Shown here piece after piece: positions 11,091 through 21,247 of a DNA stretch of 64,000 bases. The notes beneath the pieces were generated by a model. The model had not been told where the DNA came from and made no database searches. It saw only the letters and a program-made list of their open reading frames with translations. Source of the stretch: Notospermus geniculatus. Lineage: Eukaryota; Nemertea; Pilidiophora; Heteronemertea; Lineidae. Where the stretch lies: assembly GCA_002633025.1 (NCBI GenBank), contig NMRB01001432.1:69792-133791 (forward strand). The letters run 5' to 3'. Every line of letters begins with the position of its first letter. Position 1 is the stretch's first letter. The position numbers were made by a program, and so were the translations under genes.

Positions 11091-11609
11091 TTCTGATAAA
11101 TTTGATGATGAAAAGTCTATTTTTCCACGCCACGTAAAAAACCATGCAGATGAAGAGGATTATGAAACAAATGGCCATCGTCATCCACAACGTTTTGGAG
11201 CTGGACAGGTTGTCGATATTTTTCTCAAGTATCTTAAACGTGTTTGACATGTTGGCAGCGTGTTCGTTCTGTGCCTTGATAGTGCTTGCCATGTTGGCAG
11301 CGCGTTCGTTCTGTGCCTTGATAGTGTTTGACATGTTGGCAGCGTGTTCGCTCTGTGCCTTGATAGTGCTTTCCATGTTGACAACGTGTTCGTTCAGTGC
11401 CTTGATGGTGTTTGACATGTTGGCAGCCTGTTCGTTCTGTGCCTTGATAGTGCTTGCCATGTTGGCAACGTGTTCGTTCTGTGCCTTAATGGTGCTTGTC
11501 ATGTTGGCAACGTGTTCGTTCTGTGCCTTGATAGTGTTTGACATGTCCGCAACCTGTGCCTTCTGTGCCTTGATAGTTTCCAAAGCACCAAGGTACAAGT
11601 TTTCCACAC
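11091..11609 (-). CDS. TNFR-like gene, exon 3: coiled-coil repeats and transmembrane segment
   Basis: The acceptor TCTTTTAG and the donor AGAA|GTAGGT are both phase 1, matching their neighbours. The exon encodes residues about 64-237: eight tandem 14-residue units of the form IKAQNEHAANMSNT (residues about 76-187), a degenerate ninth unit, then one hydrophobic segment (about 203-224, WMTMAICFIILFICMVFYV) and a basic stop-transfer stretch KNRLFIIKFIR. Each unit is two heptads with I/V at position a and Q/M at d, so an oligomeric stalk is likely. At DNA level this is a 42-base minisatellite. The frame is uninterrupted across all units, showing selection for coding. Confidence 0.7.
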
Positions 11610-11627
11610 CTAAAAGAAGAGAAATTA

Positions 11628-12088
11628 CAGTGAGTACATAGTTAACTGGTTGTGGCTCAAAAATTTTCTAAGTCCATAAAAGGGGCCCACAACAGGAGAA
11701 ATTAGACCAAGTCATTTTGTGGTCGCCTATCCAATTTATAGAGTCATTGGTTTGGAAAAGCTTGATTGAATGAATGATGTTCATTTCTGGTTGTTTTCAG
11801 TCAGATGTTTGTGATCGGTTTCTTTATGAATGAAAGGTTTTGGAAGTTGTGGTCAGTCGGTTTCCATGTAAAACCAACGGATTAATCATGGACGAAAATG
11901 ACACTGATCATTTTCATTAGACCATATCATGGTCTGAACAGAGGGCACCAAGCACAAAAGCCTATTCACGCTGTCATGAATGAATTTAGAACCTACAACC
12001 CATTATGGGGCCTCAATTGCATATTATAATGATCTGTAATGACCTTCCACCAAAATTGGGTCAGAACCAGTTAACTATGTACTCACTG
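11628..12088. mobile_element. MITE with 24-bp perfect CAGTGAGTACATAG ends, Tc1-like
   Basis: The left end CAGTGAGTACATAGTTAACT is matched perfectly in inverse by the right end over at least 24 bases. TA flanks both sides (11626-11627 and 12089-12090). A CAGT start plus TA duplication is the Tc1/mariner pattern. It sits only 18 bases from the 5' edge of exon 3 of the TNFR-like gene, directly upstream of its pyrimidine tract. Confidence 0.75.
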
Positions 12089-12557
12089 TATATCTCTTGT
12101 AAGTGTCAAATAAAGATGATGTTAGACTATTGGATGAGGATATAAAGTACTCTAAACTCCCGCTTACTCGCCCCATCGTGCACTCGGAAAAAAATGACTA
12201 AATCCAAAGTTGAAGATAATGGGGTGGGAATATGGTCAGAAACAGTAATGCGTGCACAGATGACACGCCAGCTGACTGTGGCGCCGCAGTGGTAACTAAA
12301 TGAAGTAGGCCTACTAAAAGTCTGTTCGACTGCTCGGATTGTCTGCCCCCATTTCACAGTGTCAATGTCAAGAACGTTATAAGCGGCTTTTACTGGCCTA
12401 TAAAGTAGTCCCTTGGCGTACGCCCGTACGGGGGGGGGGGTTGAACCAATGTAAACAAGGTGCATACAGGGGCAGGGGGTCTAAAAGTCGGCGTTTTAGC
12501 GCGTACGTACATGTACTAATAGATGCTCCCTTATACTGTGTTGGCTTAAATACTCAC

Positions 12558-12680
12558 ACTGTGGCGGACACTTGTTAATCAGCTTCGGGTCACCACAGAC
12601 GTGGAGGTCGGCGCAGTCCATGCATTTATCCGTAGCTGTGTTATAAAATTGATGTATGTCACATTTTGTGCCTGCCATGG
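12558..12680 (-). CDS. TNFR-like gene, exon 2: single six-cysteine module
   Basis: A 123-base exon, phase 1 at both ends, encodes residues about 23-64. Cysteine spacing is C-x12-C-x2-C-x5-C-x8-C-x3-C, with the core FYNTATDKCMDCA. This closely follows the single cysteine-rich domains of small TNF receptors (BCMA: C-x12-C-x2-C-x3-C-x8-C-x3-C; Fn14 also has DKCMDCA). The last cysteine codon is split over the junction with exon 3. An ATG in strong context (CAGCCATGG) near the exon start could also serve as a start, which would give a type III protein without signal peptide as in BCMA. Ligand unknown. Confidence 0.65.
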
Positions 12681-13335
12681 CTGCAAACAAATCAGAATAT
12701 TGGCTTTTTAGATGAATATATTACAAGAAAGGATTGATTTTCGGCAAGATCAAAACGTTCATCAATTTTTTTTCTGAATATGCAAAACCAAGGTCAACTG
12801 ATTCCTATAGTCCGAACGTCTGACTCGTATTGCTATTTTTAGAATCTGCTGGACGCTAATACAGAGTCAGATAATGAGTAACCGAAGAACCAGATTTTGG
12901 TTCTACGTCATCAGCATGATCAGATCACGGATTGGTGGTTCCCGTATCACGTGACCTCAAACTGTAAAGATGGCGGTGCTGTGCATTCGCCGATTCGGCT
13001 TTTCGAGAGGAATATTTTTCGTGATTTTGATACCAAATTGCGGTTTTCTTAATGTTTGTCTGGCTAAGAGTGAACAGAGAGCGTGATTGCGAGTGTAGCT
13101 GGTTGAAACAGCAAGTAAAATGCCTGAAAGAAGCGTTGTCAAGTGATACGATTGCCGTGCACTAAATGTATTCAAAACACGACCTGGAGATGAACGGACC
13201 AATCAAAATAGACCCCCCGCGACAGGCTTCATCTGACTCTTGTTGCGGCCGTCATTTCTGCAAATGGGCAACAGGAGGCAGTGTTCGGACTAACTGATTC
13301 CTAAAGCCAGCAGCACACCAGGCATACCGCAAGCG
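12681..13335. other. Intron 1 of TNFR-like gene, unannotated part
   Basis: No exon or clear element is visible. Words GATTCCTATAGTCCGAACG (12800) and GTTCGGACTAACTGATTCC (13285) are partly inverse to each other, so a degenerate element may lie between them. Confidence 0.25.
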
Positions 13336-13344
13336 ATCCAATCG

Positions 13345-13990
13345 GTGTATTCGAAAAACCTGGACGATGGACGGTGGATGATGGACGATGAACGGCTCCT
13401 TTCAGCAATCGATCTCCACCGTCTGGATGATAATTCTCATTTCCGACATACCTGCCAAAACCATGCACCTAATAATCGACCAAGAGGTGTAAGTGAGGTT
13501 GATATTTACCGTAAATCATGAAATGAAGGATAGCCTCCAACTTGGCTTACAGCGCTGAGTCCTTGAGAATTTACTACGGGTCCCTTGTAAAAAGTTGCAG
13601 GGATTGGTCTTATCTCGCTATTCCCAAATTATAGTAGGTGTATCATTTTTTTGAGCCCTTTCCAGCAATAATCCCACTGTATGACTGTTTGCCGGAAGTG
13701 TTCCAAGGCGTCATACGTGCCATGCAAAGAGTAAATTCGTGAAAATGACGAAATCTATCGGCGGTTTTACCGTCAGTGTACAATGTAGAAAGAGAAGAGG
13801 TAATTCTGAACGCTGTAATGCGTGATTGATCATGTTTGTCGAAGGCCTGGGCAGTTGTCACTTTAAATTCATGTTGATGCTGGGAGGTATGTCGGAAATG
13901 AGATAATTATCATCCAGGCGCTGGAGATCGATGATGCTGAAAGGAGCCGTCCATCGCCCACCGTCCATCGTCCAGGTTTTTCGAATACCC
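13345..13990. mobile_element. Palindromic element, 9-bp target duplication, copy A
   Basis: The ends read (G)GTGTATTCGAAAAACCTGG and the inverse CCAGGTTTTTCGAATACCC, and over 130 bases at each end pair. The flanks ATCCAATCG at 13336-13344 and 13991-13999 are a perfect 9-base target duplication. Nine-base duplications are typical of Mutator-like elements. There is no transposase frame, so it is non-autonomous. Copy B is at 14724-15878. Confidence 0.85.
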
Positions 13991-13999
13991 ATCCAATCG

Positions 14000-14714
14000 C
14001 CACCGATCTCCTCGCTAGCCACCGCAGACTAGGAGATATCGGTTTGGGTGTTGTTTGTTAGGCCAGAAAAATTGTATCTGTTTCTTGTCCGCGATCGCAT
14101 CATTCCCGAGCCTTTCGCCTCGAGACTTTTTTCTCACCAATTTCAAATTTTTCTCACTTTCCTTACGCAGCGTCTTCTATACAATGCATAGAAATGCTTC
14201 GTCACTTTAAATCATCTTTATTTTACATGAAACATGTGAGAGATAGTTTGCTGGTGATATTTCCCCCATCGATGAAGACAACTGGAAACAAATATTTGAA
14301 AATAAAAACGTCGCATGCTCACATCAATTTCCGCTGAGTTGCTGGACAAGAAACAGATAATATATTTTTCTGGCCTTTTCATGGTTATCACCACTAGCGA
14401 GAAGATTCCACGCATCGCTATCCAGCGTGCAACTGGCAATTTTGCTCACTGACGATCAGGGCCGACCGCACAGAATGTCCGATAGTGCTTTCGGTGCCTC
14501 GTCACAAGCCGCCACACTGGAGTAGGCCTACGCATGCTGCAGAGGCGCAGCGAAATGAGCCGAGCATGCCCCAATATAGGCCTTTGTCCCGAGACAAACG
14601 GGTAACTGTGTCTACACGACAGCTGTCTCGAGACAAATTTGTATGGGTGAACTTAACCCCCTACCCTACTGGGGTTAACTCGAGACAAGGCCCCGTGTAG
14701 ACGGTTAACAGGAG
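14000..14714. other. Spacer within intron 1, no exon seen
   Basis: The sequence between the two palindromic elements has short words such as GTCTCGAGACAA and its inverse near 14590-14690 (TGTCTCGAGACAAATTTG / AACTCGAGACAAGG), suggesting a further small degenerate inverted element. No coding support. Confidence 0.3.
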
Positions 14715-15037
14715 CTAAAATTCGGGTATTCGAAAAACCTGGACGATGGACGGTGAATGATGGACGATGGACGGCTCCTTTCAGCATCATCGATCTCCAC
14801 CGCCTGGATGATAATTGTCTCATTTCCGACATACCTCCCAGCATCAACATGAATCAACATGAACTGCACAGACCTACGACAAACATGATCAATCACGCAT
14901 TACAGCGTTCAGAATTACCTCTTGTCTTGTCTACACATGTACTGGCGGGAAAACCACCGATACCTACAGCTCCTAAGTCCTTGAGAATTTACTATGGGTC
15001 CCTTTTGAAAAGTTGTAGGGATTGGTCTTATCTCCCC

Positions 15038-15525
15038 AGGGTGTGTACAAAACTAAGACCTAAGACCTACAAAAGTAAGACCCCACAGTACAAAACTAAG
15101 ACCCCACAGTACAAAACTAAGACCCTGTTATAAAAGTAAGACCCCACAGTACAAAACTAAGACCCTGTTATAAAAGTAAGACCCCACAGTACAAAACTAA
15201 GACCCTGTTATAAAAGTAAGACCCCCNNNNNNNNNNNNNNNNNNNNNNNNNNNNNNNNNNNNNNNNNNNNNNNNNNNNNNNNNNNNNNNNNNNNNNNNNN
15301 NNNNNNNNNNNNNNNNNNNNNNNNNNNNNNNNNNNNNNNNNNNNNNNNNNNNNNNNNNNNNNNNNNNNNNNNNNNNNNNNNNNNNNNNNNNNNNNNNNNN
15401 NNNNNNNNNNNNNNNNNNNGGTCTTACTTTTGTACAGTGGGGTCTTACTTTTATAACAGGGTCTTACTTTTATACAGTGGGGTCTTACTTTTGTAGGTCT
15501 TAGGTCTTAGTTTTGTAGACACCCT
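15038..15525. mobile_element. Nested hAT-like element with internal AAGACCCCACAGTAC array
   Basis: Inverted ends AGGGTGTSTACAAAACTAAG of about 49 bases flank tandem units of roughly 20-40 bases (AAGACCCCACAGTACAAAAC / AAGACCCTGTTATAAAAGT), forward on the left and inverse on the right. ATCTCCCC occurs directly on both sides (15030-15037 and 15526-15533), and the homologous site in copy A (about 13610) has no insertion. An 8-base duplication suggests hAT. The centre is lost in the N run at 15227-15419. Confidence 0.8.
15227..15419. other. Assembly gap (N run)
   Basis: 193 Ns in the centre of the tandem array, between forward and inverse units. The palindromic repeat probably defeated assembly, so the true length is unknown. 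Confidence 0.98.
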
Positions 15526-16079
15526 ATCTCCCCATTCCCGAATTATAGTCGGTATAGCATTAATTTTCCAGCCCTTCCCAGCAATAATCCCACTGTACGG
15601 CTGTTTGCCGGAAATGTCCCAAGGCGTCAAACTTGCCATGCAAAGAGAAAATTCGTGAAAATGACGAAATGCACCCAGGATGATATTTTATAAATCTTGC
15701 ACGATATACTTTGATTTGGTGCAATTTTTCATTTAAATTCTTGCGGCGTATTTTTTACGTCTTGGAGGTATGTCGGAAATGCGACAATTATCATCCAGGT
15801 GGTGGAGATCGATGATGCTGAAAGGAGCCGTCCATCGTCCATCGTCCACCGTCCATTGTCCAGGTTTTTCGAATACCCCTAAAATTCTCCGTATAGACGT
15901 GGCTACAGTAAACAAGGGATAGACCTACCGCCCACCTACTATGAGGTGGGGCGGTCTAAAAGAATCACACTTCAGCTTTCAACTACATGTAGGCCTTATT
16001 TATGAAACCTGAACACGGGTGATTGAGACATAAAATTCACAATGTAAAAAAACAAACGTTGATGCTCAATCAACATCAC

Positions 16080-16640
16080 GATCCAATTTTTCTGTCAAAC
16101 TTTTTAGTCAAATATTTCCATTCGACACTCTCAATCCACACGGTGGATTTTTTATCTCTCTTTTCGAATATAGAGTCAATACAAGGAGAGGCGCAGTATA
16201 GACGACATAACCATACAAAATAAGCCCTCGTTACACTACATACAAAACCCGTGTCGAACCCGGTTTTTTTTCTGTCCACACCTGTTAAAAACGTGGTGTA
16301 ATAATCCCCTCCGAGCTCGAACGGTTTTTGGAGGGCTTAATTTAGGTCCCCGTCACAAAAATTGAGTAGTGTTGACGGGCACCGGGCCTCAGGAGGGATT
16401 TTTCACAGCCGGGCTAGACCCGGGTGTCAAAAAACCCGGGGATTTTTATGTAGTGTAACCACGGCTATAGTCTCAACGCCGTGAAAATGACATCTATGAC
16501 TGTTCATAACAAAAGGCCTGGTACCACCGCGTTCAATATGTTCAAGGCGTTAATCGGACAATAAAAATATTTCTCCGAGCCACACGGTACGATTTGTAAT
16601 TATTTGGTCAAATCGTAGGAGAAAAATAGGACCATCCTCC
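16080..16640. repeat. Dispersed repeat family 1, copy 2 (carries one MITE)
   Basis: Homologous to 5205-5870 in the same order and orientation. It lacks the two AGGGCCG MITEs of copy 1 and has its own insertion at 16223-16466. It lies in intron 1 of the TNFR-like gene. Confidence 0.65.
16223..16466. mobile_element. MITE with AGCCNTNGTTACACTACAT ends, ATA duplication
   Basis: The left end AGCCCTCGTTACACTACAT pairs with the right end ATGTAGTGTAACCACGGCT. ATA lies on both sides, and copy 1 of the host repeat reads AAAATAGTCCC at this point without insertion, so the event is proven within the window. A TA-containing target fits Tc1/mariner-type or Harbinger-type movers. Confidence 0.8.
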
Positions 16641-17319
16641 CACAGCAGGGGTTTTTACCTCGCTCCTCTTCATCCGCTCACACAAACCCCTGCCGACATT
16701 CGCCGGAATCCGTGGAGTATCAAAGCCATTCCAGCAAATGTTCATCCCCACCATCTCATCCCAAGAAGGCCGGAGATTGATACACATGAACTACGCAGGT
16801 TTGAACAAAGCTGACAAAGCAGGTCAACATGAAATTACTCCCTCGGCGTATCTGTTTGGCGACGTGTGGCCTGAGAATGATATACATTCTGTGCGATGAA
16901 TGTAGGATAGGCCGAACTCAACTAAGGTTGAATCCAGCGGTGTAAATAGGTTAATGACCCGCATGGGTCAGCGTAGCCAATGTCAGCTGCTTGGCTGTGA
17001 ATATTACAAGGGCCGTTATACATGTATACGTGTAACTGATCTCTAGTTAGGGTGAGGTGGGGAAGCTGAGGTACTTCAGCACTGTGTTGTGCGTGACACT
17101 ACGAGACAATCTACGTGTAATGCCTGTCATCTTAAGGTGACTCAGAATGGCGTTCGCTGATTGGGCGCATTTTCTCGTGCGCCAAGTACCTCAGCAAATC
17201 AGGTGGATGTCCTCAGGGGTTTGTCTGCGGTGACGAAGGGAGCGAGCAGTAAGAACGCCTGATATTCTCAGGATGATGATAGCGGTGTGATGGTGTGTGA
17301 CTGATGGGCTGTAGTTAAG
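16641..17319. other. Intronic spacer, no exon seen
   Basis: No coding feature is visible on either strand. The sequence is of mixed composition and runs into the CR1 fragment. Confidence 0.3.
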
Positions 17320-18707
17320 CCCCTCTCACTATGATCTTCAACAAAAGCCTTAATGAACGCTCAGTACCGGATGACTGGAAGCAAGCTCGGGTTACCGCCA
17401 TATATAAAAAGTCTGGAGATAGGCAGACCCTGGTAATTACCGGCCTATTAGTACCACAGCAGTAGCTTGTAAAATGATGGAGGGATGTATCCGAGAGAGT
17501 ATTCTTGCCTTTATGCTGGATACCGAAAAGTTATCCGAGAAGCAACACGGGTTTTTGCCAGGAAAATCGTGCAATACAAACCTCATAGAGACACTGGACG
17601 ATATCACTCAAAGCCTGGATAATAATGTACCTGTGGATGTGATCTATATAGACCTTCAGAAAGCGTTCGACACAGTGCCCCATGAACGGCTTCTCTTAAA
17701 GCTGAGAGCTCTGGGGATCGCCAGCAATGTTAGTTATTGGCTGGATCGAGAGTTTTCTTAAGGGCAGGGCCATGAAAGTCGTTGTGAACGGGGCCGATTC
17801 TGATGACATTCACGTAAGAAGCGGGATACCCCAGGGCTGCGTCCTTGGGCCGATCCTATTTGTTCTTTACATCAACGACCTGCCGGAGATTTTTGCTTCC
17901 CCCTGCAAACTTCTAGCAGATGACCTCAAGATCTACAGACCAATCAGAGATAGACATGACAGCACCATACTTCAACAAGATCTTGCGAACCTTTCCCAGT
18001 GGTGTGCTACCTGGCTCCTGAAGCCCAACCCTTCCAAGTGCAAGGTACTACATTTCGGCAACAACCCGCATTACAACTATAGTATCGACTTTGACAAGGC
18101 GTCAACTCCCTTAGCTGCTGTTACCTCCGAAAAAGACCTTGGAGTTGTAGTGGACGGTATGCTGAATTTTAATGAGCATGTGAGGCAGGCAGTATCCAAA
18201 GGTAATAGAATCTTGTGGACAATTAAGAAGAAACGCTATACTGCATTGGTATGCCCTCATCTCGAGTACTGTAAGTCAGCCATCATCTTGAAGAACAAAG
18301 GGCCTCGGCAAAGCATAGAAAGTGTCCAGAGGAGGGCAACAAAGCTGATTCCTCAACTCAGATCTGAGCCTTATGATCGGAGGTTGCAGTCTCTGGATCT
18401 ACACTCACTCTGTTACCGGAGAACTAGGGGGGATGCAATTCAAGTCTTCAAGTTTCTTAAAGGTTTCAGCCGCATCAACGCTCAGGTATTACCACTTGCA
18501 GTGGGACGTGTAACTAGGAACAGAGGGCATTGTTTGAAACTGGAAAAGAGAAGGGCTAGGTCCGAAGTGAGGAGGCACTCGTTTGCCTTTCGTGTAGTGG
18601 ACAATTGGGACTTATTACCAGCAGAAGTTGTGGAGGCTAGAACGATCGACAGTTTTAAATACAGATTGGATAAAGCCTGGAGGAACTTAAAATACTCCTA
18701 CGATTAG
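17320..18707 (+). pseudogene. CR1-type LINE fragment (reverse transcriptase, 5' truncated)
   Basis: The fragment starts in the middle of the RT domain (IFNKSLNERSVPDDW..) and continues to the C-terminus. Visible RT landmarks are HGFLPGKSC, VIYIDLQKAFDTVPH, SGIPQGCVLGP and the catalytic LLADDLK. At least two frameshifts break it, near 17430 and 17745. It matches the longer CR1 at 26808-29702 throughout at protein level but lies on the plus strand. It has no endonuclease domain and is dead. It sits in intron 1 of the TNFR-like gene, opposite to the gene. Confidence 0.9.
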
Positions 18708-20634
18708 CTCACCTTTTTATTAATGAACAACAGAGGGAGGAGAGAGAGAGACTTATTTGTGTGAGATGCTTGCGTTTTTCATTGCCAAGTGACTTTACCC
18801 AGTACCCGCGCCTCTGCGCAGAGTTAATGCTTCCTTGCTTGCTGCCATAGATCAACAGGTCATAGACCTCCGATCTTGCCATGATGATAATGATGTAGAC
18901 TGTATTTTCCTCTGATTTCTCCGATTCCTCTGATTCCTCTAAATCGACATGGCCCAAATTTGTGGATAAAAATTTTTGCTCAAACTTTTTGGGTCAAATT
19001 AGGCGAAAAAGGTCTGATTGCAACAGCCAAAACAGGTATGTGGGACTAATGAGCACACGAAGGGTCAAGACGACAAATTCTGCAATGGGAAAATACGGTA
19101 TGGTTTCCCGTCGGGAATCCCGAAGGCCCAAAATAGGCCTCTGATATTTTAAGTAATGCCGTCATCAAATTTTATGAATAGTGTCACCCTGTTCCCTTTT
19201 CTCAGCGTTTCAATCATTCATTGTATGCGACAGGCCTATAGGGAGACTCCACTCATTGTAAACTTTTGAATTTTTATCAATCCATGGCATGCATGGAGAC
19301 AATGAGGAACTGGAGGAACTAACACTAATAGATGTCTCTAGTAGTAACAAGGTTAGAATGAAGAGGGAGAATGTTTTTTTGCCTCTAACTCCTTTATTAT
19401 TTAATTAATCATACAACATGCAGCGAGAGATTATTTTCTGTTTGGATAATTAATAATGGTCAGGAGTTAAAACATGGGTTTGTGCGTTATGAAGTAGGCC
19501 TATGAGGTCGTACAGACACATGGTAGTCATGATGCCCCGATATCAGATGCAGAACATTTACAGATTTCGGTACCACTCATTTTTGAGTTTGAGAGAGAGA
19601 GCCAAGCAAGATCCTTTATTCCTTTATTCCTCACAAACATGACCTTCTTAGCAAAGGCCTATTGCTTTTATTCCAGTAACAAGAAAGACATTGTGTCAGT
19701 GCCGGATTCAGGGTTGTCAGAAAGGGGGCGTTTTATGTGTTTTTAGATGCATTTTCCTGGCATCTGAGAGCACAATAGTTGAATGCTTATGTGATTAAAT
19801 TTTTCTCGCTAAAAAAATCATTTATGAAGTTCTCCAGGGAAGGTGTTAGCGAAAGCTAATACTAGTACCTGTACCACACGGCGAGCTAGTTTGCTGGGGA
19901 GAAGAGCTTACATATAATATACATAAAACTAATAAGAGTGTGTCCCATTCATATGGTCACGAGTGTGACGAGTTTATTTTCTGCTGACATTACAGTACAT
20001 GTACTCATATTAATGTCCCCAGCAAAGGTGGGGGTCAGAAAACCGGTACAATAGTATTATCTAGAGATACAAAATGTTTAAGCAAGCAATAGAAACAATC
20101 ACTACCCAACGGTTGGGAGGGCGGGATTCAGGAAAATACACAGTAGACTAGTGGTGTTGTTGCTATACAAAAGTTGTTTGAGAGAATGATATATCTAGAG
20201 GGATTGAGAGGTAAAATGTATGTTGTTGGAGCTGGAGGGAGAGCAGCCATTGGCTGGATGGTAAGGCAGATTAAACTAATTCCAGGAAAGGTAACCCTGG
20301 CCAGATGGCTAATGCTATCCCCCCTGCTGGGGGTTCAAGAATAAAGAGGTGACTGTAAACTGTAAACGTGGTGATTGCTAAGATCACAAGAGGGTGAGGC
20401 AGAATGGCCTGGTTAATATCTTGGGTACACGTCCAAGCACAAGGTGCGAAAAACAACCAGTAACTGCAAATATATGGCAGAACTCCATAAAAGCATTTCT
20501 GTTTGGCTACATAAATTATCTTACTCTGCCAAAAATAGGAAAGGGGGCCTAGGCCTACGCCCCCCTCGGATCCGACCCTGGGTATGTACGTGTGGGAGGT
20601 TTATAGGTAAACCATGCCAACCACTTTGACTTAC
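18708..20634. other. Intron 1 of TNFR-like gene, unannotated part
   Basis: No supported exon. A block near 18955-19010 (GGCCCAAATTTGTGG.., TTTTTGGGTCAAATT) resembles the right end of repeat family 1. The rest is AT-rich without recognised features. Confidence 0.3.
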
Positions 20635-20701
20635 CTTCCAGTAGGCCTACTGATGCGCTGAGTAAGATCAACATCCCCATTAAAAAGTGTAATGAAGACA
20701 T
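20635..20701 (-). CDS. TNFR-like gene, exon 1: signal peptide
   Basis: ATG followed by 21 further codons rich in Leu, Met and Ala (MSSLHFLMGMLILLSASVG), then a strong donor GAAG|GTAAGT in phase 1. This is a textbook signal-peptide exon. The next acceptor on the minus strand with a matching phase and a domain behind it is at 12680, where the split codon becomes GCC (Ala) and the frame runs into the cysteine module. The 8-kb distance makes the link inferential, but strand, order and phase all agree. An unseen exon in the intron cannot be excluded. Confidence 0.55.
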
Positions 20702-20980
20702 CTTGGCGATGATCAGCTGAACTGTCAAGTGGTATAAGGAGCGAATGTCGCGGAAGTGCAATTTTGGACATCCGATCACACTGGCTGATTTAGACCTAAT
20801 GCATTGTACTGACAGGTTAGTAAATTGTGCAATAGGTCTATTTTAGTCAGGAATCGGCGGAAATGCCGAGCGGAACCATGGGGAATCCCGACTGGGAATA
20901 CCTTTGTTTCATCAGTCATTATATCCCACAATGCACTGTAACCGGATGTTTTCCGTTTGATGTCTTCGTCGCTTCGTTGG

Positions 20981-20982
<2 letters not shown>
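20702..20982. other. Upstream flank of the signal-peptide exon
   Basis: Expected promoter and 5' UTR region of the minus-strand gene. I see no clear TATA box. The LINE 3' tail begins at 20983, so the promoter region is bounded by a retrotransposon within about 280 bases. Confidence 0.3.

Positions 20983-21012
<30 letters not shown>
20983..21012. repeat. (TTA)n tail of the minus-strand LINE
   Basis: Ten trinucleotide units at the 3' end of the minus-strand LINE. This is the kind of microsatellite tail left by several Jockey/L2-type LINEs at their 3' terminus. Confidence 0.75.
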
Positions 21013-21247
21013 GACCAACACATTTACAAGAGTTTGTTTACAATATACATGTAGTATAACGATGGCCAGGACACAAACAAGGCCCCTTGTGGCCGCTGGC
21101 GTTTGTGCCCTTGCATACATAAGTAAATGCTACCTGTATAGAAACAATTTATAAAGAGAAGGAGAATAATGAAAAAACCAACTGACACCAAGACATTAAA
21201 AGTTAGCATTACGAAAATTACAAGTATAACCAATTGACACCAAGACA

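Larger units (their letters stand above)
14724..15878. mobile_element. Palindromic element, 9-bp target duplication, copy B with nested insertion
   Basis: Ends GGGTATTCGAAAAACCTGG and its inverse, with flanks CTAAAATTC at 14715-14723 and 15879-15887, again a perfect 9-base duplication. The interior matches copy A except for an insertion at 15038-15525 and a divergent right-hand part. No transposase frame. Confidence 0.85.

Noticed and set aside
11144-11641. 165-codon plus-strand frame with CSFCALIV repeats
   Set aside because: Antisense of the 42-base coding repeat in exon 3 of the TNFR-like gene.
12127-12465. 112-codon minus-strand frame in intron 2 of the TNFR-like gene
   Set aside because: No domain, crosses a poly-G run, and would break the phase match between exons 2 and 3.
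15040-15520. CRISPR-like array of regular repeats
   Set aside because: Units are contiguous tandem repeats without unique spacers, inverted about a gap, in a eukaryotic intron.
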